A DNA stretch of 64,000 nt, taken from positions 874,604 to 938,603 of the forward strand of contig JACTAT010000022.1 of assembly GCA_014526335.1 (NCBI GenBank), written 5' to 3'. How positions within the stretch are numbered: position 1 is the first letter of the stretch; each line of letters starts with the position of its first letter. The stretch comes from Chrysaora quinquecirrha (Eukaryota; Cnidaria; Scyphozoa; Semaeostomeae; Pelagiidae). The notes under the pieces were generated by a model that made no database searches, was not told the DNA's origin, and was given only the letters and a program-made list of their open reading frames with translations. A program made the position numbers and the translations under genes. Shown here piece by piece: positions 58,501-64,000 of the stretch.

Positions 58501-61500
58501 AAGAATTGGAAACCTGGCTTTTATCTTGCAACTATCCGTTAGAACTAATTCGAAGATCCTTTCGAAATGCTAAACTTCAAGGACCAGCACCTAAACCCAA
58601 CAAAGATATTATCCCTTTAGTTACAACGTACTAGATAGTATCCAAACCTCAAAAATCAAAACATCATGAAAACAATATCAAGTCTCCTTAACTCTATCCA
58701 AGATCAGCAAACAAAAGATAAATTCAAAATACAAAGCCTATTTTAGCATTAAGACAACCGCGAATCTCAAATCTTTATTAACAAAAGCAAAGTTCAACAC
58801 TAATAATGATAATAATAATCCAAATCTCTCAAGAGGAATTTTTCTTTGCGAAAACCAACGTTGCAAATTATGTAGGATGTATCTGCAACCAGTGAACAGC
58901 TTTTAACTGCAAATGGAACTAATTGGCAAATAAAATCTAACATCACATGCAACAGTACAAACGTCATATATTTTCTGAGCTGCAATCTTTGTGAAGGCAA
59001 TATGAATTACATCGGACAAACAACTAATCTAAGATCACGCATCAATAATCATATCTCTGAGTCAAAAAGTGGAATCTCCTATTGCAATTTTCCAAAACAT
59101 GTACATAATTGTGGAATAAAAATCATAATCTCAAAGAACCATTTTTCAAAGTTTTGTATTTTTAAACTTAAAGACCCAAAGATGCTATTACATCACGAAA
59201 ATAGTTTATTCAAAGCGGGACATAGCCTTATGAACAGTTAAGATGCTTTATTCCTTCCGTCAAAGGAACTGACTAAGCGCTGATGCTAAATTTAATTTAA
59301 TCATACTTGTATAAAAGACATTTTAGAAATTTGTTAATCACACTCTGAAGATAACATAAGTTTGAAAGGCCTTAGTGTGTTATTAGTGAGATTTTGTTAT
59401 TATTCGCTCTACTTCAAGGGTTTTTTTTGCCTCCGATCTTCTTATACAAATTTATCGTTATATAACTTACAAAATACATAAATATACATAGATAGTGTGA
59501 TTCGACCCTGGACTACATGACCAGAGAGCCAACAGCGTTTCCACTGAGCTACAGAGCTCAATGAAATCGCCGAGTAACTCCCCAAGTCATACAGCCAAAA
59601 GTTTTTATGACAAATATTTATAAATATGTATGGAGGTGAAGAAGGCTCAACATAGCCGAAACACGAAAAAGGAAAAAATCAAACGGGAGTCTACCTGGTC
59701 ATGCAGTCCAGGTTCCAATCCCACTTATTGTGATATGCCGTGCCGTTTGTGGAAAAATTTAGCCTAGTGTTCCTAGTGTCCACCATTCGTGACAAATATA
59801 TACGTAAATATATACATTAACATCAATCTTTGTTTTTTAAGGTTGTCGCAGAGACAAAGAACAGTAAGAAACAGCGTGCTGCAATTTCCACTGCACAAGG
59901 ATGCCAGAGCTGCCATGAAAATCAGCAACGACTTGTAGCAATGGTATCTTCATGCAATATTCGAATTCCCTTTATCAAGCTTTGTAAAGAGGTAACATTT
60001 GCTTTTTTTCTTTGGCTTACCTAGAAAACTCCTACGCCTTTAGGGACAAGACTTTGATAAATAGAGGCCCTTCGAAAATAGAGGGATGCGGACAAGGCAG
60101 CTCTTTAATTCTAAGGCCCTGGCCAAATGATCAAACATTGTTGATCAAACATTTGCGATTTGCTTGTCAAGCAAAATGTTTTGCCGTTTGGCCACGTCCA
60201 AAACATTGCTCGTCCAACACTTGTTTGCATCAAGCAAAAAATGTTTGAACTCTTTCAAAAACATCACGTGACAAACTTTGTTTAGTTTTGCTTGTCAAGC
60301 AATGTTTGATCGTTTGGTTGCCTTTCCAAAATTGTTTGTCAAACATTTCTTTTGTTTTTGACAATCTGCAACAACTTGCAACATTTCACCACCTAGCAAA
60401 ATTTGTTAGCAACAAGGCGTTCGTGCTTATGCATTAGCAATAACATCGTTGTTGGACATCAATGTTTTTGGAAGTGGCCAAACCGTCATTTGTTGTAAAG
60501 CAAATCTGAAATATTGGACAATGTTTGATCGCTCGGCCAAAGCATAATAGACGATTTAGCTATTCTTTTCTTCTATTTTAACTAATCTTTGAAGCCTAAC
60601 GATCAAACATTGTTTGTCAAACATTTGAAATTTGCTTTATATCAAGCAATGTTTGAACGTTTGGCCACATCAGACAAAAAAACTTGATAAGCATTAATGA
60701 GCAGCATTCGTTGCAAGGTTCAAAAACATTTTTCCTGGACGCAAGCAAAATGTTTCAAGATCAATGTTTTTCGACGTGGTCGCATGATAAATCATTTTGC
60801 TTGACAAATAAATTTCAAGTGTTTGACAAACATTGTTTGACAAGCAAATCGGTTTTGCGTGATTCTACCAAGGCCTTTTTCTTAAGAATTATCAAAATCA
60901 TCTTTTGCGAAATGTGGATTTAAGCTTTGCCAATTTATAGAAGTCTTATATGTGTGTAAGATTTTTCTGCTCAACAGTAGCTCCCTTTATTTTAGTTCTC
61001 TCGTGCTGGTGTTGCAATTCAAGGAATACAATACGAAGCAAATGAAATTCCTGTTATTCGACTCCTTCGACTTCCTAATCCTGATGATTATGATGATATA
61101 TCTCTTCGCTGTTTACAAAAACAATTAATTGTTTGTACTGTTCGACTTGCTAAGTCACTTTTACAATGGAATGTTGAGTATCGTTTCAATGGAAGCCCGT
61201 TTGAAAGGTAAAACTGCTTTTATTTGTTTGTTTTATTTATTTGTTTGATTGCTTGTTTTTTTGTTCGATTGTTAAATTTTTTTTTTGATCGATTGTTTGA
61301 TTGTTTATTTGTTTTATTGTTTAATTGTTTAATTGTTTAATTGTTTTTGTTTGTTTTTTGTTTAATTGTTTAATTGTTCGATTGTTTTTCGTTTTGTTTG
61401 CTTGCATGTTTTATTGATTATTCAATTGTTTTTTGTTTTGCTGGATTGTTTGATTATTGAATTGTTTGCTTCTTTGCTTTTTTGATTCTTTGTTTGATTG

Positions 61501-63617
61501 TTTGTTTGTTTGTTTATTTAATTGTTTCTTTGTTTTTTTGTTTTTTGTTTTTGTTTGATTGTTTGTTTGTTTGATTGTTTGTGGAATTGTTTGTTTGTTT
61601 GGTTGTTAGTTTGTTTGATTGTTTCTTTGTTTGATTATTTATTTGTTTGATTGTTTGATTGTTCCTTTGTTTGTTTTGTGTTTGGTTGATTGTTTGACCG
61701 ATTGCTTCATTGTTTATTATTTGATCGTTTGTTTTATTAATGTATTGTTTCATTGTTTGGTCGTTTTTTGTTTTATTGTTTGTTTCATTGTTTATCTGTT
61801 TATGTGTTTATTTATCTGTGTTTGTTTGAGTGTTTGATTGCTTATTTGAAAGTTTGTTGGATTAAATTGTTTGATTTGATTTTAATTTCAGTTGTGAAAA
61901 CGATCAAAAGAAGACGCGGTGTGTCTCGACAGTTTTTGAATATCAAAGAAATGACTCTGGGTTACATGACCATGGTCACAAATCTCTTTCTGAACAAATT
62001 CTTAGAGACTGGAAAGGAATTTCACTCATATATCATCATGCTCTTCTTCTCAGAGATTATATATTAGGTATGATCAAAGTAAAAAATACAATCACCGAAT
62101 ACTGATACCCTTTTAGAAACAATTGAGTGATTAATCAACTTAGTAATCAACCAATCAACCGAATCTGAACGAGCCTATTGTTTTTATAGATGATCGAGGA
62201 GAACTCCAAGAACATATCAGCGTTGATTCCTTTGATTATAAATCACTTGGAATCACATATGGAAATCAAAGAAATTACAAGGTAAATGAAAATTCATAGT
62301 CCAACCAAAACGCTTATCCCTTTGGCCCTGGTCAAAGAGGCCAAACACTATTTGTCAAACATTCGAAATTTGCTTATCTAGCATTGTTTGTGACGTGTCC
62401 CAAGCAATGTTTGAGCGTTTGGCCACTTCTCGAAACATTGCTTGAACTAGATGAATTTACTGAGGAATCTTTGAGTCCAAAAACATTTTTGCTTGCCGAA
62501 AGCAAAAGATGTTGGAACAGTAATGTTTTGTGATGTAACCAAAGGATCAATTTCAGTTTGACATGCGAATTTCAAATGTTTGACAAATAATGTTTGATCG
62601 TTCTGCCAGGGCCTTGAAGTGAGGATGGTAGTACTCGTCCAGTATGTATTTCTTTGTATTAAGAATTCATCGATGTCTCGAAATTTTTTCTGCTTCTCCT
62701 GATTTTAACTTGATTTATGTAAGAAGGTATGATAGCTCTCGAATTGTTTCCAAATGTCTGTTGATGGGCGACAGTTCGTATAGATTCCATTGTATCATTT
62801 TCTTAAAATTCCTGTTTTATCCCAGGTTGTGGTACGATGGAACCCTGAAGACGCACATTTCGATCTGGAATTTGGCATCACTGGAAAATCCTCAGATATC
62901 AATCCACATATTTTAGTTGCGAAAGAATTACAGAAAGAGTTTCACAAACATAATGACTTGCCATATTTGTTAAATGTAAGCTTTAAACCCTTTGTAGGCT
63001 TTAATAGACCTTTTCAACAAATGGATACGATTAAAGAAGTTTCCCAATTTCGAAACACAGAGTTTTCGATACCAAATTCGTATTGAGCAGCCAAAATTCC
63101 GTTTAGGTGCAAAATTTCACTATCCTAGCTCTCGTATTATTGATTTAATGAGCGTTCAAAGTTCACGATTTTATAAGGATTTTGACTGTTTTGGGTGATT
63201 AGTTTCAACCCCATTTTCACGGTCAAAGCACTAGAACTGGGAACTTTGGAGGCTCATGAAATCGAGTTTTGAAACATTTCAAACTCGGCGTGCTTTCGTT
63301 GAAAAGGTCTATACGGGAAGTGTTCTTTCTAGATTCACAAGTTTTCTGTTTATTAATAATTCTGCGATCCACTTTTTTTGGTTTCCTATTCAATTTTCGG
63401 GAGATCCTTCTACCCTGATCCTTGTACCTTGTACCCTAATTTGTTTTGATTTTAATGGCTCCCTTCAGGTATTATTTAATTTTGTGGCTGCCGTTCGAGT
63501 AAGATCCTGAAGATTAATTATAGTTGATTTTATTTACTTTAGGTGATTGCTAAAACGACATACCCCCTTTCTGCTATTGGTAAAATATCAACTTCGCCGA
63601 TGCTAGGAACGACACAG
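40589..63617 (+). CDS. MED14: Mediator subunit 14, N-terminal 895 codons (gene continues beyond window)
   Basis: Twenty-seven exons join in phase: 40589-40698, 41958-41984, 42701-42806, 43254-43348, 43841-43919, 45269-45398, 45919-45959, 46151-46238, 46842-46870, 47379-47457, 48118-48161, 48564-48652, 49016-49035, 49362-49480, 50083-50151, 50687-50732, 51478-51609, 51795-51873, 52296-52449, 54579-54837, 55472-55506, 59842-59991, 60996-61207, 61892-62067, 62190-62281, 62826-62975, 63543-63617. MED14 is the backbone subunit of Mediator, linking head, middle and tail and bridging activators to RNA polymerase II in the nucleus. The N-terminal MED14 domain is plain: [78 protein letters not shown]. 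Later blocks include [28 protein letters not shown] and PMLGTTQ. Human MED14 has about 1454 residues, so about 550 are missing on the right. One intron is GC-AG (after 45398) and one exon is only 20 nt. No frame break was found. Confidence 0.95.
41520..41640 (+). repeat. Possible tRNA-derived SINE (single copy)
   Basis: AAGTGTAGTGGTTACAGCCC resembles a tRNA A-box region, and GTCTGCAGTTTGAGTCTAGG, about 35 bp downstream, resembles a B box. No second copy was found in the window, so the call is weak. Confidence 0.3.
41765..41900. mobile_element. Hairpin element in MED14 intron 1
   Basis: GCGATAAATAGTAGAAATAT with GGGCATACTTAAAAGCTTTG on the left is mirrored by AAGCTTTAAGTATGTCC and GTTTATCGC on the right, around an ACTCAGAG/CTCTGAG centre. 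Confidence 0.6.
43402..43447. repeat. Short perfect inverted repeat
   Basis: CATAGTCAATAGA and TCTATTGACTATG form a 13-bp stem in MED14 intron 4. The function is unknown. Confidence 0.7.
43950..44165 (-). repeat. SINE family A copy, diverged
   Basis: AAGTCATACAGCCGAAGGCTG and a CCACAAATGGCATGCC end identify the family. The B box reads GGCTTCAAATCCCATC on the minus strand. Confidence 0.6.
44195..44385 (-). repeat. SINE family A copy, diverged
   Basis: The B box reads CCTGGGCTCAAATC on the minus strand. ATGTCATAAAGCCAAAGGCTG and TTTCGGCTATGTTGAGCC mark the 5' part. Confidence 0.6.
44405..44880 (-). repeat. SINE family A copy split by a nested insertion
   Basis: SINE sequence runs from 44405 to about 44559 and resumes at about 44808 (TCCAAGTCATCTAGC). 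Between them lies the 44560-44807 insertion, and TCCAAGT is duplicated at both junctions. Confidence 0.7.
44560..44807 (-). mobile_element. Nested 5'-truncated retroelement with poly(A) tail
   Basis: On the minus strand the insert ends in ATGAATAAAAAAAAAAA next to the TCCAAGT target duplication, which fits LINE-mediated insertion. The 250-bp body has no recognisable frame and may be a LINE 3' untranslated end or a SINE. Confidence 0.65.
44905..45085 (-). repeat. SINE family A copy
   Basis: TTTCCACGAGTGGCATACAC, GATTTGAACCTGGAGTGCAT and GAGCTCCATGAAATCGTCG follow the family order in minus orientation. Confidence 0.7.
45640..45890. mobile_element. Foldback MITE family A copy
   Basis: The right end reads CAATGTTTGATCGTTTGGCCAGGGCCTT in two blocks at 45842-45870, a clean family terminus. 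The left end is decayed near 45645. Confidence 0.65.
47040..47232. mobile_element. Relative of the 37633 MITE
   Basis: GTTTAGCCACC at the left, TTGTTTAGCTAC at the right, and internal CTCGCATGTTTAGTG, GTCTCCTTG and ACATGCCAAATACA blocks parallel the 37633-37923 element. Confidence 0.5.
47600..47810 (-). repeat. SINE family A copy
   Basis: On the minus strand it reads GAGCTCTATAGCTCAGTGGC, then GTCATAGTTCGAATCCCATC and TGTGGAAAAATCTATCC. It is one of the best preserved copies. Confidence 0.75.
47862..48020. mobile_element. Long hairpin element F in MED14 intron 10
   Basis: TGCTGCTATTCAGC, CAGCACTGGGCACCAAT and TACTGCAGTG are mirrored by CAGTACTGTA, ATTGGTGCCCAGTGCTG and GCTGAATAGCAGCA. The arms of about 65 bp flank a short loop. 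A half copy lies at 48783-48850. Confidence 0.8.
48265..48430 (-). repeat. SINE family B copy
   Basis: GACGCTACCGTAATCTGGGC, TCGAACCCCGATCTCGCTG and GACGCGGCAGCACCTTCAAC follow the family order. Confidence 0.6.
49575..49905. mobile_element. Dispersed repeat C, second copy (inverted relative to 12375)
   Basis: AATACGATAGAACTAACGCC, GTCGACATGTCAACAACTAG and GTTTCTGGAACTGTGCGCC are reverse complements of blocks in 12375-12715. Confidence 0.6.
50172..50587. mobile_element. 416-bp MITE with CTCGTCCCCAGG termini
   Basis: CAATCTCGTCCCCAGGGCG at the left is mirrored by CGCCTGGGGACGAGGTTG at the right. The interior has no gene. It lies in MED14 intron 15, starting about 20 bp after the exon 15 donor. 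Confidence 0.75.
52070..52250 (+). repeat. SINE family A copy
   Basis: GGACAGCCTTGGGCATTATG, GAGCTCTATAGCTCTCAGTT and TTAGGTTCAAAGCCCATCA (B box region) are in plus orientation. TTGTGGAAAAGCCTATCCTG follows. Confidence 0.7.
52530..53190. mobile_element. Tandem cluster of MITE family A modules
   Basis: Five to six units of about 110-130 bp run in series. Each has GGCCAAACAATCAAACATTG-like, CAAGCAAAATGTTTNACCG and CGCAAAACATTG blocks. This looks like local amplification of the family A element rather than one insertion. Confidence 0.65.
53470..53542 (+). tRNA. tRNA-Ala (anticodon AGC)
   Basis: The 73-nt cloverleaf is complete: acceptor GGGGGAT/ATCCTCC (six pairs plus one mismatch or wobble at the inner end), D arm GCTC/GAGC, anticodon stem CTCGC/GCGAG with loop TTAGCAT (AGC at 53503-53505), T stem CCGGG/CCCGG with loop ATCGATA, and discriminator A. 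A TTTTT pol III terminator lies at 53551-53555. It sits in MED14 intron 19 in the same orientation. It has no CCA encoded beyond the discriminator, as usual in eukaryotes. Confidence 0.96.
54026..54401. mobile_element. 376-bp MITE with about 21-bp terminal inverted repeats
   Basis: TACACTTTTTTTTAATAAGC at 54026 is matched by GCTTATTAAAAAAGTGTA ending at 54401, with GCAAC/GTTGC extending the match inward. TA at each end could be a TA target duplication, suggesting a Tc1/mariner-type source. The interior repeats CAGCCCTCAAAGTTGCTT. Confidence 0.8.
55625..55700 (-). repeat. SINE family A fragment
   Basis: GATTTTCCACCACTTGCATA, GGGATCCCAACCTGGACTGC and ATGATAAG match the 3' half of the family in minus orientation. 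Confidence 0.55.
55961..56533 (-). CDS. Penelope GIY-YIG endonuclease domain (left inverted arm)
   Basis: A 190-residue open frame contains [12 protein letters not shown], then [20 protein letters not shown] and [11 protein letters not shown]. This is the YIG part, the catalytic Arg and the His-rich helix of the GIY-YIG fold in Penelope-like elements. Cys pairs before it (CxxxxCxxC) are also characteristic. It lacks its own reverse transcriptase because the arm is truncated at 56855. It is the better preserved of the two copies of this domain. Confidence 0.8.
   Translation of the reverse strand: MKTISSLLNSIQDQQTKDKFKNTKPILALRQPANLKSLLTKAKFNTNNDNNNPNLSRGIFLCENQRCKLCRMYLQPVNSFLTANGTNWQIKSNITCNSTNVIYFLSCNLCEGNMNYIGQTTNLRSRINNHISESKSGISYCNFPKHVHNCGIKNHNLKEPFSKFLYFLNLKTQRCYYITKIVYSKRDIAL
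57016..57339 (+). pseudogene. Penelope N-terminal region, frame-shifted from the RT
   Basis: The frame includes [10 protein letters not shown], a recognisable start region of Penelope reverse transcriptases, and LTEEERLL near its end. The continuation ([17 protein letters not shown]) is read in another frame from about 57300, so one shift separates them. Confidence 0.7.
57228..58634 (+). CDS. Penelope reverse transcriptase
   Basis: The useful frame starts around [14 protein letters not shown] (about 57340) and runs to 58634. It contains [37 protein letters not shown] (motif A with catalytic Asp), [15 protein letters not shown] (motif B) and [12 protein letters not shown] (motif C, YMDD). Then come LNFLDIEI and [17 protein letters not shown] (thumb side). 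These blocks are diagnostic of Penelope-like elements, whose reverse transcriptase is close to telomerase. A TAG at 58632 ends the frame before the GIY-YIG region, and it is present in both arms. Confidence 0.88.
   Translation: MRLYRTFETGIYKYEGQLNRGREVALHELSNNDNIVLKPADKSGNFIIMDKAFYRDKLVLNDHLNTENYKKVDQNEDLNVIKNLNSLLKQYEKILQKRGRLHKEFSMENQQFLYLTKIHKCDAIIQEIATSDRNYIEMSAPNNLKGRPIIAGPASPTHRLSQFIDTLLKPIVPTISSYVKDDWDFLGKIPKQFDNQTSLYSYDVVSLYTSIPHNLGIEAIKFWTDKRKDLIPPRFSQRFILDSVKFILQNNNFLFDNVLYQQVSGTAMGTKFAPPYACLTIGFLEETVLYPKILKNYFNDQICSYIKESYIRYMDDCFIALPQDIDSVLFLNALNNLHESIRFTMDKGTIKSSNIETLNFLDIEIILKEGKFISTDIYYKSTNPHDYLNYNSAHPKHVKDTIPFNLAKRIIIFVTEEDRISERLKELETWLLSCNYPLELIRRSFRNAKLQGPAPKPNKDIIPLVTTY
58672..59241 (+). 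pseudogene. Penelope GIY-YIG domain, right copy, frameshifted
   Basis: The segment parallels the intact left-arm frame but has several one-base differences that break it. The last piece (59002-59241) retains [17 protein letters not shown]. In the places I compared, the differences from the left arm lie in homopolymer runs. Confidence 0.8.
59490..59665 (-). repeat. SINE family A copy
   Basis: GATTCGACCCTGGACTACAT, GAGCTACAGAGCTCAATGAA and CAAGTCATACAGCC are in minus orientation, immediately right of the Penelope element. Confidence 0.65.
59655..59800 (+). repeat. SINE family A copy, opposite orientation
   Basis: AACATAGCCGAAACACG, CATGCAGTCCAGGTTCCAAT and TTTGTGGAAAAATTTAGCC are in plus orientation. 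They sit tail to head with the preceding copy, so the pair forms an inverted arrangement just before MED14 exon 22. Confidence 0.6.
60108..60560. mobile_element. Foldback MITE family A copy
   Basis: The left end AAGGCCCTGGCCAAATGATC and right end CAATGTTTGATCGCTCGGCC form the terminal inverted repeat. Internal modules are duplicated. Confidence 0.7.
60590..60875. mobile_element. Foldback MITE family A copy
   Basis: The copy opens with GAAGCCTAACGATCAAACAT and ends near TTCTACCAAGGCC. Repeated CAAACATT modules mark it as a diverged family member. Confidence 0.55.
61208..61890. repeat. (TTTG)n/(ATTG)n low-complexity tract in MED14 intron 23
   Basis: Almost the whole 684-bp intron consists of TTGTTTG, ATTGTTTG and related 4-8 base words. 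The Cys/Leu/Phe-rich and Asn/Thr-rich frames on the two strands are by-products. Confidence 0.9.
62325..62618. mobile_element. Foldback MITE family A copy
   Basis: The left end reads TTGGCCCTGGTCAAAGAGGC. The right end reads AATGTTTGATCG followed by CCAGGGCCTTGAAG. The termini are inverted repeats with one decayed module. Confidence 0.65.
63060..63290. mobile_element. Palindromic element D, third copy
   Basis: GAGTTTTCGATACCAAATTC, GAGCGTTCAAAGTTCACG and TTTTCACGGTCAAAGC match the element at 20900-21250. It lies in MED14 intron 26. Confidence 0.65.
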
Positions 63618-63739
63618 GTATTATATACACTGTTTTTGTGCACTTATTTTTTTAGTATGCAACTGATCAATAAGCAACTAGGGCTGAGATTTTGTTCAAC
63701 TTTTTGGTTGAGATAGTTTTCTTTATACAGTACATCATT

Positions 63740-63930
63740 GCAAGCTGAAGGTGACTAGGTGAAATGGTTTTTTAGCGCCAGTCGCTAGCCTCTCAGTAGT
63801 AGGTTAACTAATCGAGGTCTCGACCCTGGCTGTGACGCTATCGTGGCGGGGCTGAAACCCTGATCGCACTGAGTTCCTGACACCACGAGTCAGCTGGATT
63901 GCACCACGATGCCACAGCACCTTCAATTTG
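63740..63930 (-). repeat. SINE family B copy
   Basis: GGTGAAATGGTTTTTTAGCG, CCAGTCGCTAGCCTCTCAG, GACGCTATCGTGGCGGGGC and GAGTTCCTGACACCACGAG are in order, ending GCCACAGCACCTTCAA. This is the most complete family B copy. Confidence 0.65.
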
Positions 63931-64000
63931 TAAATTTCATTGAAAAGCAAGAATCGAGCCAAAATAAGAATTTCTAGGGGGTGCCAGTCATTCTGTAAGG

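Larger units (their letters stand above)
55744..59452. mobile_element. Penelope-like retroelement with 1.1-kb inverted arms
   Basis: The right part (56856-59452, +) carries a reverse transcriptase followed by a GIY-YIG endonuclease region. The left part (55744-56855) is an inverted copy of the last 1.1 kb of the right part (58350-59452), ending in the same CTTCTTATACAAAT terminus. The two arms are therefore palindromic around a unique core of about 1.5 kb. Sequence similar to ATACATAAATATA occurs on both outer flanks and may be a target duplication. The element sits in MED14 intron 21. Penelope elements are known to carry inverted or tandem partial copies at their 5' end. Confidence 0.85.

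Noticed and set aside
61514..62067. Cys/Leu-rich and Asn/Thr-rich frames
   Set aside because: Most of the span is a TTTG/ATTG tract in MED14 intron 23, and the plus frame overlapping exon 24 is out of phase with the MED14 model.

Overview
The window is about 64 kb of AT-rich, intron-rich animal DNA. It carries spliced metazoan genes separated and invaded by many small transposons, SINEs, LINE and Penelope retroelements and satellite-like arrays. The gene set is a muscleblind protein with four CCCH fingers, Mediator MED14, N-acetylneuraminate lyase, a MINDY-4-type protein and a seven-helix gustatory-receptor-like protein. Together with the compact introns and heavy MITE load this suggests an invertebrate, plausibly a cnidarian; that placement is inference.

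Layout. At 389-2677 (-) lies a gene joining an RNA-recognition motif and an RGG-rich linker to a bacterial-type TatD nuclease domain whose reading frame is broken. At 4017-14110 (-) an 18-exon gene, whose exon phases all agree, encodes a 593-residue MINDY-4B-like protein that has lost the catalytic cysteine. At about 14520-19815 (+) sits a nearly full-length CR1-type LINE with a 2A-like peptide, an SGNH-bearing ORF1 and a frameshifted APE endonuclease/reverse transcriptase. At 20259-25180 (+) is muscleblind in six exons, with a 1.1 kb minisatellite in intron 4. A 176-bp tandem array occupies 27430-29460. At 29845-31699 (+) is the two-exon seven-helix receptor. At 32050-40496 (-) is N-acetylneuraminate lyase in 12 exons, with two large minisatellites in its introns. 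At 40589-63617 (+) are the first 27 exons of MED14, which runs off the right edge.

N-acetylneuraminate lyase and MED14 are divergent, with 92 bp between their start codons. The receptor and the lyase are convergent, 350 bp apart. MED14 introns hold a tRNA-Ala(AGC) gene, a Penelope-like element with 1.1 kb inverted arms, two tRNA-derived SINE families and several foldback/MITE families. The same repeat families recur across the whole window.

The genes do not form one pathway; they are ordinary scattered metazoan genes. The least ordinary observations are the RRM-TatD fusion, the catalytically dead MINDY protein, the 2A-bearing LINE, and the inverted-arm Penelope element. The two arms of that element differ, where I compared them, by homopolymer length, which bears on how to read every frameshift in this window. 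All gene models come from reading splice sites and phases by eye; none has transcript support here.
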